Shown here one piece after another: positions 1 through 9,080 of a stretch of DNA of 64,000 bases. Source of the DNA: CAIXLI01 sp964587125 (GTDB taxonomy: Bacteria > Pseudomonadota > Alphaproteobacteria > UBA9219); NCBI GenBank assembly GCA_964587125.1, contig CAZPKC010000001.1, positions 124,001 to 188,000 on the forward strand. Direction: 5' to 3'. Every line of letters begins with the position of its first letter. The first letter of the stretch is position 1. A program made the translations under genes and the position numbers. A model generated the notes under the pieces. That model did not search any database. It worked only from the letters and a program-made list of their open reading frames with translations, and was not told where the DNA came from.

Positions 1-544
1 TGTCGAACTTATCGGCCGGCGTAAGCGGATCGAGCGCGCCCAAATGCAGAAGCAAAGGCGTTCTGATATCGTGGATTTCATCGAGATATTTTTCCAGCTT
101 CGTCGCGCCATATCCGACCGAAGCGTCGACATCGCTGCGCGCGGATAAAAGATAGGCCAGCCGTCCGCCCAAACCGTAGCCGACTGCGCCGACTTTGCCG
201 TTGCATTCGTCCATCTTGCGGATATGGCCGAGCAGCGAGATCAAATCACGCACGGCCGCTTCGACATCGAACCCCTTGAGCAATTCGGAAGCGCGCTTCA
301 TTTCCTGCGGCGTCCGGTCGGTCAATTGCACGTTCGGCTGCTGCCGCCAGAACAAATCCGGACAGAAGGCGATAGCTCCTTGCGCGGCAAAATCATCGCA
401 AAGCTTGCGCATCGCAGCGTTGACTCCGAAAATTTCCTGAATGACGATCAGCCCATGTCCGCGTCTCACGGTTGGCATCGCCAGATAAGCGTTGAATTCC
501 GAACCTTCGAGCGAAGCGATCTTGATATCGGGCATAAGGGACAT
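1..544 (-). CDS. Dienelactone hydrolase family protein, nucleophile apparently lost (partial)
   Basis: The reading frame runs off the left edge, so the C-terminal part is missing. The N-terminal half shows the dienelactone hydrolase pattern: an IVIQEIFGV segment carrying the glutamate that normally orients the nucleophile, and a GALDPLTP segment carrying the acid residue. The nucleophile elbow, normally G-Y-C-x-G-G, reads GYGLGG here, so a glycine codon (GGT) sits where the catalytic cysteine (TGT) should be. The fold is therefore recognisable, but classical hydrolysis by the cysteine mechanism is doubtful. The start at 544 gives the longest frame; an in-frame ATG at 535 is an alternative, and neither has a strong ribosome binding site. 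The protein lacks a signal peptide and is probably cytoplasmic. Confidence 0.75.
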   Translation of the reverse strand, partial: MSLMPDIKIASLEGSEFNAYLAMPTVRRGHGLIVIQEIFGVNAAMRKLCDDFAAQGAIAFCPDLFWRQQPNVQLTDRTPQEMKRASELLKGFDVEAAVRDLISLLGHIRKMDECNGKVGAVGYGLGGRLAYLLSARSDVDASVGYGATKLEKYLDEIHDIRTPLLLHLGALDPLTPADKFD

Positions 545-681
545 CTCGAGTGAGGGGTTAAGCTTCAGAGAAGTCTATATTTCTTAGCCTAAAATATTAT
601 TAATTTGGATTTTTTTCTCAAAAATGTTAACCTTTGGTTAACCTTTATTTAAATTTCATCCCTCAAGCCTTGGCCTATCCC

Positions 682-978
682 ATGAAAGTCACCGTTAACG
701 TCGAATGTTCCCCCGAAGAAGCGCGCGCTTTTCTGGGGCTACCGGATGTCGCGCCGATGCAAAAAGCTCTTATGGCCGAGATGGAAGAACGGCTGCGCAC
801 CAACATTCAGGCGATGACTCCGGACGCGATGTTCAAGACATGGCTGCCCGCCAGCCTGCAAAATGTCGAGCAGGCACAGAAAGTCTTTTGGTCGCAGATT
901 CAGCAGACGATGAACGGCCTCGCCTCCACGACGACCAACGCCATGATGTCTTTTGCCGACCGCGCCGATAAGAGATAG
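682..978 (+). CDS. Small conserved alphaproteobacterial protein (DUF6489-like)
   Basis: This 98-residue protein begins MKVTVNVECSPEEARAF and continues with a GLPDVAPMQ segment, a signature I associate with the DUF6489 family of alphaproteobacteria, whose function is unknown. The N-terminus looks like a short beta strand followed by a helix, and the rest is helical and rich in Met, Gln and Ala. I chose the ATG at 682, although the frame is open from 634, because family members start with MKVTV. The gene lies 3 bp upstream of the acetyltransferase gene and probably forms one unit with it and possibly mutT. Confidence 0.7.
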   Translation: MKVTVNVECSPEEARAFLGLPDVAPMQKALMAEMEERLRTNIQAMTPDAMFKTWLPASLQNVEQAQKVFWSQIQQTMNGLASTTTNAMMSFADRADKR

Positions 979-981
979 CGC

Positions 982-1548
982 TTGTCCACGATTTTCGCTG
1001 AAACCGACCGACTCATCATACGTGCGCTGGAAAAAAGCGAATTGCCGCGTCTCGTCGAATTGCTCGACATGTGGGATGTCGTGCGCTGGTTAACCGTTAT
1101 CGACTATCCCTACACGATGCGGCATGCCGAGGAGTTCTACGCCGACATGGAGCTTGCGATGGCTTGTGGCGAACCTCAATTTTACGGAGCGGCTCTTAAA
1201 ACGAGCAATCTTCTGATCGGCGGCGTCGGGTTGCACCCGCCGCGCGCGGGCAACGCCTCCGAAGGCGAAATAGAAATCGGCTATTGGCTGGGAAGGCCCT
1301 ATTGGGGGCGCGGGTTCATGTCCGAGGCCGCGCGCGCGGTTATTTCCCTTGGATTCGCCCGAAAAACGACGCGCCTTATCGTGGCCACAACCGCACTCGA
1401 TAACGTGGCTTCGCAGAATGTTTTACTGACTATCGGCATGCAAAACGCGGGTTTAGGCCTTCGTGATTATTCCGCTTTGCGCGGCGACGATCGGATTGTA
1501 AAATGGCAAATGACCCGCGAAGAATGGGAAGCTCGTTCTTCTTCGTGA
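982..1548 (+). CDS. GNAT family N-acetyltransferase (RimJ/RimL-like)
   Basis: A 188-residue protein of the RimJ/RimL branch of GNAT acetyltransferases. It has the typical opening ETDRLIIRAL, the central strand pair EIEIGYWLGRPYWGRG with the acetyl-CoA pyrophosphate-binding region, and the late segment NVASQNVLLTIGM that corresponds to the usual N-x-x-S-x-x-x-x-x-K/x-G-F element. The frame starts at a TTG codon three bases after the preceding stop, suggesting translational coupling. The substrate (protein N-terminus, amino acid or antibiotic) cannot be told from sequence. In other alphaproteobacteria a GNAT gene of this type is often next to mutT, as here. Confidence 0.8.
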   Translation: MSTIFAETDRLIIRALEKSELPRLVELLDMWDVVRWLTVIDYPYTMRHAEEFYADMELAMACGEPQFYGAALKTSNLLIGGVGLHPPRAGNASEGEIEIGYWLGRPYWGRGFMSEAARAVISLGFARKTTRLIVATTALDNVASQNVLLTIGMQNAGLGLRDYSALRGDDRIVKWQMTREEWEARSSS

Positions 1549-1579
1549 TTTTTAACTTAAGCTTTTGTAGGCTGTTCTT

Positions 1580-2044
1580 ATGACGGACTCCGCTCCCCTT
1601 CCCTCGTGCTACGCAGACACAACTCTTTTGCCGCTGAGCAAATCCAGGCCCATGATTCTGGTCGCCGCCGTTGTCTTGATCGACAACGAAGGCCGCGTCC
1701 TTCTTGCGCAACGCCCTAAGGAAAAACCGATGGGCGGCCTATGGGAATTTCCCGGCGGGAAAGTCCATGACAAAGAGCTTCCCGAAGAAGCTTTGGTGCG
1801 CGAACTGCGCGAAGAACTAGGCATAAAAACCGCGTCCGGTTGCCTATTTCCCCTGACTTTCGCTTCGTATCCCTATACGGAATTTCATCTGCTTATGCCG
1901 ATTTACGCTTGCCACGCGTGGCAAGGAACGCCGCGTCCCCGCGAGGGGCAGAATCTTGCATGGGTGAAAAAAGACGACGTGCATAATTACGCGCTTTTGC
2001 CTGCGGATAAGCGGGTTCTTCCCGTTTTGTTTGGACTAATTTAG
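1580..2044 (+). CDS. mutT: Nudix hydrolase, 8-oxo-dGTP diphosphatase (MutT)
   Basis: A 154-residue Nudix protein. The Nudix box runs from about residue 59 to 82 (GGK...REEL.G) with all the expected glutamates, and the preceding GGLWEFPGGK is typical of MutT, which hydrolyses 8-oxo-dGTP to the monophosphate and so prevents A-to-C transversions. The first 24 residues before MILVAAVVLI are not typical of MutT and translation could instead begin at the ATG at 1652; I kept the upstream ATG because it follows the acetyltransferase gene closely. The 3' end overlaps the convergent LpxH-like gene by 9 bp. Confidence 0.85.
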   Translation: MTDSAPLPSCYADTTLLPLSKSRPMILVAAVVLIDNEGRVLLAQRPKEKPMGGLWEFPGGKVHDKELPEEALVRELREELGIKTASGCLFPLTFASYPYTEFHLLMPIYACHAWQGTPRPREGQNLAWVKKDDVHNYALLPADKRVLPVLFGLI

Positions 2045-2857
2045 TTTCAAGCACCCGAGCAAATTCTCGCGGTCTTCGACCCAGCGCAGGATCGACAGTT
2101 TGCCGTTAAGATCCTCGACGATCGCGGTGCAGGATTCGACCCAATCGCCGGCATTCGTATAAAGAACATCCCCAATTTTCCGCATTTCGGCGCGGTGAAT
2201 GTGGCCGCAAAGAACGGCGTCGACCTGCCGGTGTTTGGCGCGCTCGGCGATGAAGGTTTCGAAAGCGCTGATGTGTTCAACCGCGTTTTTGACTTTGTTT
2301 TTTAGGTATGCCGACAAAGACCAATAGGGAAATCCCAAAACCCTTCGCACTCCGTTGAAAACACGGTTGACGTACAGGGCGACATCGTAGGCGAAATCCC
2401 CTAGATGCGCGAGCCATTTGGCGCATCCCATGACCGCGTCGAATTGGTCGCCGTGCAAAATCAAAATGCGCTTGCCGTCCGCCGTTTCGTGCACGATCTC
2501 GTCCGCGACGTAAACGCCGCCAAAATGCAGGCCGCAATAGGGGCGCGCTCCTTCGTCGTGATTACCGGGAAGATAGCAAACTTTGGCCCCGTGGCGCGCG
2601 CGGCGCATGATTTTCTGCACGACGTCGTTATGCTCCTGCGGCCAGTACCAGCGGCGGCGCAAATGCCATCCGTCGACGATGTCGCCGACCAGATAGAGAT
2701 AATCGGATTCCGTATGGCGCAGAAAATCGAGAAGCGGACCCGCTTGGCATCCGCGCGTGCCCAAATGGACGTCGGAAATCCATATCGAACGGAAACGCAA
2801 TACGGGAAGGCCCTTGTCTTTCAAATCGGGCAAATCGTCTAAGGAAAGAACGGTCAT
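2036..2857 (-). CDS. UDP-2,3-diacylglucosamine diphosphatase-like metallophosphoesterase
   Basis: A 273-residue calcineurin-type phosphoesterase. The metal-binding motifs are all present: D29-x-H31, GDIVD at 58-62, GNHD at 98-101, a LHGD motif further on and GHIH near residue 218. The overall length and the DVHLGTRG opening fit the LpxH-like family that hydrolyses UDP-2,3-diacylglucosamine in lipid A synthesis, rather than general phosphodiesterases. It overlaps lptG by 4 bp at its start, making a three-gene lptF-lptG-phosphoesterase unit concerned with lipopolysaccharide, which supports the assignment. The exact substrate is inferred. Confidence 0.8.
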   Translation of the reverse strand: MTVLSLDDLPDLKDKGLPVLRFRSIWISDVHLGTRGCQAGPLLDFLRHTESDYLYLVGDIVDGWHLRRRWYWPQEHNDVVQKIMRRARHGAKVCYLPGNHDEGARPYCGLHFGGVYVADEIVHETADGKRILILHGDQFDAVMGCAKWLAHLGDFAYDVALYVNRVFNGVRRVLGFPYWSLSAYLKNKVKNAVEHISAFETFIAERAKHRQVDAVLCGHIHRAEMRKIGDVLYTNAGDWVESCTAIVEDLNGKLSILRWVEDRENLLGCLKLN

Positions 2858-3945
2858 CCTTCTTCCATGTGCAAGAGGGCGGCGTTACTGAGCGCGAGCG
2901 CCACCACGGGAATCGCCCATGCCGCGAGAGCCACGGGCAAAGTCTGGTTCGCGCCCAAAGCGCCTACGACGTTATTGAGCGTATAAACGAAGCTGCCGAG
3001 CAAAACGCCCGCGAGGATCATCGCCGTCACCCCTCCGCGCCGATTCATGCGCAAGGCGAACGCGGCTGCGAAAAAAACCATCGAGCACAAAGACAAAGGT
3101 TGCGATAAAATGCTTTGAAACGCCAGTTCGTGGCGCGTCTGCGGCAGCCCGATCGTCTTGAGGGCGCGGATAAAGCGCGGCAGTTCCCAGAAGGAGATCG
3201 TGTTGGGCGCGGCCATGCTTTCCTGAATCTTGCCCAAGGTCAGCGTCGTCGGCAGTTGCCAATTGTCGGCGTGCTGCGCCGGGCTTTTATCCATATTGAT
3301 CCACGCATCCCGAAGGTCCCATATGCCGTCCTGCAAAACCGCCTGAGGGGCGTCGACGCGCCCCAGATAATTTCCGCTCCCGTCGTAGATAAAAACGATT
3401 ACCGGGGACAATGTCAACGGCTCCATCTCGACGTGGTCGGCGTGAAGCAGATAATGCTTGGCGTCGTCATGCTGGCGCAGCCAAAGCCCCGCGCCCGTCA
3501 ATTCGAGGGTTGGCACGCGTTCGAGATACCGCATTTCGAGATCTTTGTATTTTGCGTTCATGCCCGCGCCGATGGGATTGATGATGGCGATATTCAAAAT
3601 CGCGAACCCCAACGTGATCAGCAAGGCCGGACGCACGAACTGCCACGCCGAAACGCCGATCGATCTGGCGACGATCAATTCCTGACTGCGCGTCAGCCGC
3701 CAAAAAGTGAACAGCCCCGAAAACAAAACGACGAAAGCGAGAATATGCTCGATCGTTTCCGGCAGCTTATAGACGCCCATTTTCAAGATAAGATCGAATC
3801 CGACATCTTGATGCCCGCTGGCGCGCCGCATAAGCTCCGCAATCTCGAACAAAAAGACGATGCCGGACAAGGCTCCCAGAAACACGAGAAACCACAGAAG
3901 ATATTGCCGTCCGAAATAGCGCTGCAAGACCCAACGTTCCGTCAT
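2854..3945 (-). CDS. lptG: LPS export ABC transporter permease LptG
   Basis: A 363-residue inner-membrane protein with three N-terminal and three C-terminal hydrophobic segments around a periplasmic jellyroll-type domain, the LptF/LptG architecture. The coupling-helix region ELIVARSIGVSAWQFVRPAL is characteristic. LptG pairs with LptF and the LptB ATPase to extract LPS from the inner membrane. It overlaps lptF upstream and the phosphoesterase downstream by 4 bp each. I assign LptG rather than LptF from gene order, since lptF is normally first. Confidence 0.9.
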   Translation of the reverse strand: MTERWVLQRYFGRQYLLWFLVFLGALSGIVFLFEIAELMRRASGHQDVGFDLILKMGVYKLPETIEHILAFVVLFSGLFTFWRLTRSQELIVARSIGVSAWQFVRPALLITLGFAILNIAIINPIGAGMNAKYKDLEMRYLERVPTLELTGAGLWLRQHDDAKHYLLHADHVEMEPLTLSPVIVFIYDGSGNYLGRVDAPQAVLQDGIWDLRDAWINMDKSPAQHADNWQLPTTLTLGKIQESMAAPNTISFWELPRFIRALKTIGLPQTRHELAFQSILSQPLSLCSMVFFAAAFALRMNRRGGVTAMILAGVLLGSFVYTLNNVVGALGANQTLPVALAAWAIPVVALALSNAALLHMEEG

Positions 3946-5072
3946 GGCACAGCCCCCCTCATCCGGCGGGGCAGAAGCTGCGGCGGCGGGGAATCGACGA
4001 TCATGAACGCCGCGCCGAGAAGCGAAGGCAGCAAAGCTACGGCATAAAGAACGAAGGACAAGCGGCTATCGCGCGCGATAAAACCGCTCAGCGTCATAAA
4101 AGCCGCCTGCGTGACGATAATCGCCAGGGCGCCGATCAGGATGCGCCCCGCCATGCCGCGCCGGTTAAACGCGCCCACGAGAATCACGGCCAGCGCGATA
4201 AAAGCGTAAGAAACGGGCAGAAGCGGCGTCGCAAGGCGCGCGTGCAATTCTCCCTCGAAGCGCGACAAGGGCCCTTTCACGCGCACTATTTCCGGCGAGG
4301 GATTCACAAGTTCGGCCATCGTCAATTCGCGCGGATCGGGAAAACGGTCAACCGTCGCGTTGCGCAGGGAATCCAGATCGAGCACGTACTGATCGAAAAC
4401 AAGCTCCGACAATTTTCCGGTCGTGTGGTCGAATTCCTGCCGCCTGCCATTGAAAATAATCATATGAGGCTGGCCTTCGGACTCGACGACTTGCCCGGTC
4501 GCCGCCATGGTCGTGATCGTTTTTTCCGGCTGCCGCACGTCATGAATCAAAATGCCCTGCAAAGAGCCGTTAGGCCCGCGCTTGTTGGCATAGAAGGTCA
4601 ATCCTTCGGACAAATCGTTGAAGCTCCCCGGATGCGACAAAAAAACGGCGTAACTGTCGCGCATTTTGTATTGCAGCGATACCAGATTGCGATTGGCCGC
4701 GGGCGTGATCCACAGCGTCAGAATGGCGCACAAAACGGCGACGCCCGCTGCCAGAATGAGCGCCGGTTCGATCAGGCGCAAAGGGCTTATGCCGGCCGAG
4801 CGCATGACTATCAATTCGCTGTCCGTCGCCAGTTTGTTGTAAATAAAGACAACGGCGGTTCCAAGGCCGAGCGGCATAATAAGAGGCAAAAACGTCAGCG
4901 CGGAAAGCCCCAAGAGCTCGAAGAAAATGAGCATCGTGGCGGAATTTTCGATGACCAGAGACAAAAGGCGAAAGGACTGGGTAAACAAAACCACAAAAGT
5001 CACGGCGCCCGTGGCGAAGGCGAAGGCCGTAGCCAGCTGGCGCAAAAGATAAATCGTGAGAATTCGGTTCAT
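3942..5072 (-). CDS. lptF: LPS export ABC transporter permease LptF
   Basis: A 376-residue permease with the same plan as its neighbour: hydrophobic segments near residues 15-35, 55-75 and 100-120, a periplasmic domain, then three more segments at the C-terminus. The ELIVMRSAGISPLRLIEPAL stretch is the LptF/G coupling helix, and MNRILTIYLLRQL is a typical LptF start. It is the first gene of the minus-strand LPS unit, divergent from pepA, with the shared promoter region lying in 5073-5216. No strong ribosome binding site is visible before the ATG. Confidence 0.9.
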   Translation of the reverse strand: MNRILTIYLLRQLATAFAFATGAVTFVVLFTQSFRLLSLVIENSATMLIFFELLGLSALTFLPLIMPLGLGTAVVFIYNKLATDSELIVMRSAGISPLRLIEPALILAAGVAVLCAILTLWITPAANRNLVSLQYKMRDSYAVFLSHPGSFNDLSEGLTFYANKRGPNGSLQGILIHDVRQPEKTITTMAATGQVVESEGQPHMIIFNGRRQEFDHTTGKLSELVFDQYVLDLDSLRNATVDRFPDPRELTMAELVNPSPEIVRVKGPLSRFEGELHARLATPLLPVSYAFIALAVILVGAFNRRGMAGRILIGALAIIVTQAAFMTLSGFIARDSRLSFVLYAVALLPSLLGAAFMIVDSPPPQLLPRRMRGAVP

Positions 5073-5216
5073 ATGGTAAAATGGTACAAGGGCTGGACAA
5101 ATCCTCTAGCCCGTCTAAGCTGAAAAAGCAATTAAACCTAGGGAATCGAGCAGGTTAAAAAAGGGTAAATTCCTTACAAGGCTCCTATGATTCTGCAAAA
5201 CAAAGGAAAATAGATC

Positions 5217-6719
5217 ATGCTTAAAATCGCTTTCGCAACGAACGCCCTTCCGAGCCAAAACGCGCTCATTCTGACTATAGCATCCAAAGGAAAACTCGGC
5301 GAGCAGGGAATAAAGCTCGACAGGAAGCTGGGCGGCGCGATTACGCGCGCGATGAAGGACGCTTCCTTTACGGGAGCCAAAGAACAAACGTTGACGCTTC
5401 TCTCGCTCCCCAAAACGCGCCTGACGCGATTGGTTCTGATCGGAATCGGGGATCCCGCCGAGGCGGACGCCAATCTTTTTGTCCATGCAGGCGCTGCGGC
5501 AATAACGGCCTTAACGGGCAAAGACACATCTGCAGTTTTGCTGATCGACCAATTTAAGAATTCGGGTTTGACGGAACCCGAAGCCGCGGCGCAAGCGGCC
5601 ATGGGAGCCTGTTTGCGCTCCTATCGTTTCGACAAATACCGCACGCGGCAAAAACCCGATCAGAAACAGGCGCTCAAATCCCTGACGGTTGCCTGCGCGA
5701 ATCCGGCGGCCGCGAAGGCGCTTTACGCGCCGCTTGATAAAGTCGCGGACGGCATTTATCTCGCGCGCGATCTTGTGAGCGAACCCGGTAATGTTCTTTA
5801 TCCCGAAACGCTGGCGCAGCACGCCTTCGCTTTAACCGAGCTTGGCGTCGAGGTCGATATCCTCGACGAAGTGCAGATGAAAAAACTCGGCATGGGCGCA
5901 TTGCTCGGCTCGGCGCAGGGCAGCGTCAATCCGCCGAGGCTTGTGACGCTGCAATGGCTCGGCGACAAAGAATCCAAAAACAAATCGCCGGTATGCTTTG
6001 TCGGCAAGGGAGTGACGTTCGACTCCGGCGGCATTTCGCTGAAAGACCCCGCCGGAATGGAAGACATGAAGTACGATATGGCGGGCGCGGCGGTCGTCAT
6101 CGGCGTCTTGAAAGCGCTGGCCGGACGCAAGGCGAAAGCGAACGTCGTCGGCGTGATAGGCCTTATCGAGAATATGCCTTCGGGTAACGCGCAAAGGCCC
6201 GGGGATATCGTGACGACGGCATCGAAGCAGACGGTCGAAATCATCACGACCGATGCCGAAGGACGCATGGTTTTGGCCGACGCCCTGTGGTACGCGCAGG
6301 AAAATTTCAAGCCGCGCTGTGTGATCGATCTGGCGACATTGACGGGCGCGATTTCCATCGCGCTGGGGCAAGAATATGCGGGCCTGTTTAGCAACGACGA
6401 CACGCTGTCTGACCAACTTATAAAATCGGGCAAAAGCGTCGAGGAAAACCTGTGGCGTTTTCCGATGAACGACGCTTACGACAAATTGCTCGACAGCCCC
6501 ATTGCCGACATGAAAAACTCGGGAGGCCGCGACGCGGGCAGCATCACGGGAGCCCAATTCTTGCAGCGCTTCGTGAAGAAAGGCTTGCCGTGGGCGCACC
6601 TCGATATCGCAGGGGTGTCCTGGCAGGGAAAAGGCAAATCTACGCCCTCCAAGGGTCCGACGGCGTTCGGCGTGCGTTTGCTGGACAGGTTTGTCTCAGA
6701 TAATTTCGAAGAAAAATGA
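5217..6719 (+). CDS. pepA: Leucyl aminopeptidase (M17 family)
   Basis: A 500-residue cytosolic aminopeptidase with two domains: a variable N-terminal alpha/beta domain and the catalytic M17 domain. The metal-binding and catalytic segments are visible in GKGVTFDSGGIS, in MKYDMAGAA and in TTDAEGRMVLADAL, the last being the M17 signature with Thr replacing the usual Asn. The enzyme releases N-terminal amino acids from peptides using two metal ions; PepA proteins can also bind DNA, which cannot be judged here. It is the first gene of a pepA-holC-folC unit and its stop overlaps the start of holC by 4 bp. Confidence 0.95.
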   Translation: MLKIAFATNALPSQNALILTIASKGKLGEQGIKLDRKLGGAITRAMKDASFTGAKEQTLTLLSLPKTRLTRLVLIGIGDPAEADANLFVHAGAAAITALTGKDTSAVLLIDQFKNSGLTEPEAAAQAAMGACLRSYRFDKYRTRQKPDQKQALKSLTVACANPAAAKALYAPLDKVADGIYLARDLVSEPGNVLYPETLAQHAFALTELGVEVDILDEVQMKKLGMGALLGSAQGSVNPPRLVTLQWLGDKESKNKSPVCFVGKGVTFDSGGISLKDPAGMEDMKYDMAGAAVVIGVLKALAGRKAKANVVGVIGLIENMPSGNAQRPGDIVTTASKQTVEIITTDAEGRMVLADALWYAQENFKPRCVIDLATLTGAISIALGQEYAGLFSNDDTLSDQLIKSGKSVEENLWRFPMNDAYDKLLDSPIADMKNSGGRDAGSITGAQFLQRFVKKGLPWAHLDIAGVSWQGKGKSTPSKGPTAFGVRLLDRFVSDNFEEK

Positions 6720-7171
6720 CCGAGATACGTTTTTATCATCTAACGCGCAAAACGCTGGAACAAGCGTTGCCGGAATTGCTCGAAAAAACGCTCGAGCGCG
6801 GGCTTAAAGCCGTCGTCATGACGGGATCGGCCGAACGCGCCGAGGCGTTGACACAATTTCTGTGGACGTACCACCCCAACCGTTTTCTGCCGCACGGCAA
6901 CGTCAAGGACGGTAACGCCGAGATGCAGCCGGTGTGGATAACGGCGGAAGACGAGCGCCCGAATAACGCCGATTATTTGTTCCTGTCCGATGGCGCGGTA
7001 AGCGCACGCTCGGGCGACTACGTTCGCGTGTGCGATATCTTCGACGGCAACGATCCCGATGCCGTCGCCGCGGCGCGCCTGCGCTGGGCGGCACAAAGGA
7101 AAGACGGTCATCAGCTTTCCTACTGGCAACAGACCGACAAAGGCTGGACCGACGCCACGCCGAAAGAATAA
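6716..7171 (+). CDS. holC: DNA polymerase III chi subunit
   Basis: A 151-residue protein with the HolC pattern: an N-terminal MTEIRFYHLTRKTLEQALPELLEK element, a central KAVVMTGSAERAEALTQFLWT segment and the conserved FLPHG motif. Chi links the clamp loader to single-strand binding protein. The start codon overlaps the pepA stop (ATGA), an arrangement common in alphaproteobacteria. It is followed 27 bp later by folC. Confidence 0.9.
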   Translation: MTEIRFYHLTRKTLEQALPELLEKTLERGLKAVVMTGSAERAEALTQFLWTYHPNRFLPHGNVKDGNAEMQPVWITAEDERPNNADYLFLSDGAVSARSGDYVRVCDIFDGNDPDAVAAARLRWAAQRKDGHQLSYWQQTDKGWTDATPKE

Positions 7172-7198
7172 TCGTTCCCTTTTTCGTTTTTCAAAAAA

Positions 7199-8530
7199 AT
7201 GCCCGACACCTCTCAAACTATCCTCGAACGTTTTCGCACCGCCTACGGCAAGGACATCGACCTGACCCTACGTCCCGCGTACCGCGAGCTTCTGGAAAAA
7301 CTCGGTAATCCTCAGGACAAATTGCCTCCCGTCTTTCACGTCGCGGGCACGAACGGCAAAGGATCGACATGCGCTTTTCTGCGCTCGATGCTGGAAGCGG
7401 CGGGATATTCGGTTCACGTCTATACGTCGCCGCACCTCGTCGAATTTTATGAGCGCATTCGCGTCGCGGGAAAGCTGATCGGCGAAAAAGAACTGGCGTC
7501 CCTTCTGGCCGAAAACGAAAAAGCGGCGATTCCCGGAAGCATCAGTTATTTCGAAGCCTCGACCGCCGCCGCGTTCGCGGCTTTCGCCAAACATCCCGCC
7601 GATTTCACGATTTTGGAAACGGGGCTAGGCGGCAGGCTCGACGCGACCAATGTCGTCCCAAAACCGCTGGCGACGATCATCACGCGCCTGTCGTTCGACC
7701 ACCGCGAATATCTGGGCGACACGATCGACAAAATCGCTAGGGAGAAGGCAGGCATTCTACGCGCGGGCGTGCCGTGCTTTTCCGCACCGCAGCCCGACGC
7801 CTTGGCCCTGCAAACCTTGCGCGAAAGCGCGGCGGTTCTTCATGCGCCTCTCTCCGTGGGCGGCATGGAGTGGGAGGTCGAGGAACACAACGCGGGTTTC
7901 CACTTCACCGATGCGGCGCATGCTTACAATTTACCGCGCCCCGCTCTTTTGGGACAGCACCAATACCAAAACGCCGGATTGGCGATTGCGGCCTTGGCCG
8001 TTTTGCCCGCCCCCCTGCCCGAAGCAGCGCTCAAGCAAGGCTTGCGCGATGTCGAATGGCCCGCGCGGCTGCAACGCATAACCAAAGGGCGCCTGGCCGA
8101 TCTTGCGCCAGCGGGTGCCGAAATCTGGCTCGACGGCGGGCACAACGATTCGGCGGGCGAAGTTCTTGCCGCGCAGATTGAGCGCTGGCGCGAAGAGGAC
8201 GGAAAAACGCCGAAGCCTTTGTTTATCGTCATGGGGATGTTGACGACCAAGCGTCCGGCGGAATTTTTATCCCCGTTCGCCCAAAACATCGCGCAGGTGC
8301 GCACCGTCCCCGTTCCTTTCGAGCCTTTGGGATTCACGGCGCAGGATTTGGCGCTCGAGGCGCAAAAAATCGGCCTGACTTTCGCAAAAGCTTCGGAAAG
8401 CGTGGCGGAAGCCCTATCAGATTGGGCAAAACAAAAATTCCCTACGCCACCGCGGATTTTGATTTGCGGTTCTCTCTATCTGGCAGGAGCCGTATTAAGG
8501 GAACAGAAGCGTTTTTTCCGCGTAGCATAA
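7199..8530 (+). CDS. folC: Bifunctional folylpolyglutamate synthase / dihydrofolate synthase
   Basis: A 443-residue Mur-ligase-type enzyme that adds glutamate to dihydropteroate and folates. The ATP-binding P-loop GTNGKGST lies at about residues 50-57, the SPHLVEFYERIRV substrate segment follows at about 77-90, and the ETGLGGRLDATN motif typical of FolC is near residue 140; the C-terminal ligase domain contains LDGGHN. The length is normal. The last 89 bp overlap a small convergent minus-strand frame. Confidence 0.93.
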   Translation: MPDTSQTILERFRTAYGKDIDLTLRPAYRELLEKLGNPQDKLPPVFHVAGTNGKGSTCAFLRSMLEAAGYSVHVYTSPHLVEFYERIRVAGKLIGEKELASLLAENEKAAIPGSISYFEASTAAAFAAFAKHPADFTILETGLGGRLDATNVVPKPLATIITRLSFDHREYLGDTIDKIAREKAGILRAGVPCFSAPQPDALALQTLRESAAVLHAPLSVGGMEWEVEEHNAGFHFTDAAHAYNLPRPALLGQHQYQNAGLAIAALAVLPAPLPEAALKQGLRDVEWPARLQRITKGRLADLAPAGAEIWLDGGHNDSAGEVLAAQIERWREEDGKTPKPLFIVMGMLTTKRPAEFLSPFAQNIAQVRTVPVPFEPLGFTAQDLALEAQKIGLTFAKASESVAEALSDWAKQKFPTPPRILICGSLYLAGAVLREQKRFFRVA

Positions 8531-8732
8531 AAACGCGGTTATCCATTTTGATCTGCTCCTCCCCGCGACGAACGACAAGATTTTTCTTGTCAAGCGCCAA
8601 GAGCAGGTTATCGCGCGCTTTAACGACATGCCGATACGATTTATTCAATCCACATTTATGTAAATGAACGGCTATTTCTGCGAGATGGTAAGCGATTTCT
8701 TCTTCAAGGCTTACGCTGCGAATCGTTTCCAT
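8442..8732 (-). CDS. Hypothetical small helical protein overlapping folC
   Basis: An unrecognised frame of 96 residues beginning METIRSVSLEEEIAYHLAEI. The first two thirds look like a genuine helical protein rich in Leu, Glu, His and Lys, and lie outside any other gene. The C-terminal 29 residues overlap the end of folC in the convergent direction, which makes that tail less certain. The frame is open upstream to an ATG at 8783, but the METI start fits the better protein-like region. No function can be assigned. Confidence 0.45.
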   Translation of the reverse strand: METIRSVSLEEEIAYHLAEIAVHLHKCGLNKSYRHVVKARDNLLLALDKKNLVVRRGEEQIKMDNRVFMLRGKNASVPLIRLLPDRENRKSKSAVA

Positions 8733-9080
8733 AACCGATCTCCCAAAAACGCTCGTGCCGCATGCCCTTTTCTTCTCAAGCATGCAAGCAAATAATGAGG
8801 GGGCTTCTCTTTTGGGGCCTTATCGAACGCATTATACGCAAAAATAGCAACTTTACATACATTTATATTATTTTTACTTCGAAAACATCGTCGGTTATGC
8901 CGTCCCCAGCATGAAATAACCGGATGATATATAAGAAGGTTTTTCTTTCCGAGAATAAAACAAGTATGCAAAAAGTTTAGCCCTTCTTTTCTTGCGCTAA
9001 AACAAAAGTGTTTATGCGCGATAATAAAATTCATATAAGGGAATGAGAAGTGATGAATTCCGTTAATAAAGGGAGTTCTC
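8733..9080. other. AT-rich intergenic region before the AraC pair
   Basis: No gene is supported here. The stretch is clearly AT-richer than its surroundings. It contains an inverted repeat CGGTTAT (8892-8898) / ATAACCG (8926-8932) and, at its end, the ribosome binding site GGGAG just before the first AraC start. The inverted repeat could be part of a regulator binding region or a terminator; nothing decides this. Confidence 0.4.

Noticed and set aside
3115..4242. Plus-strand frames of about 300 codons
   Set aside because: They are antisense to lptG and lptF and show no protein-like pattern.
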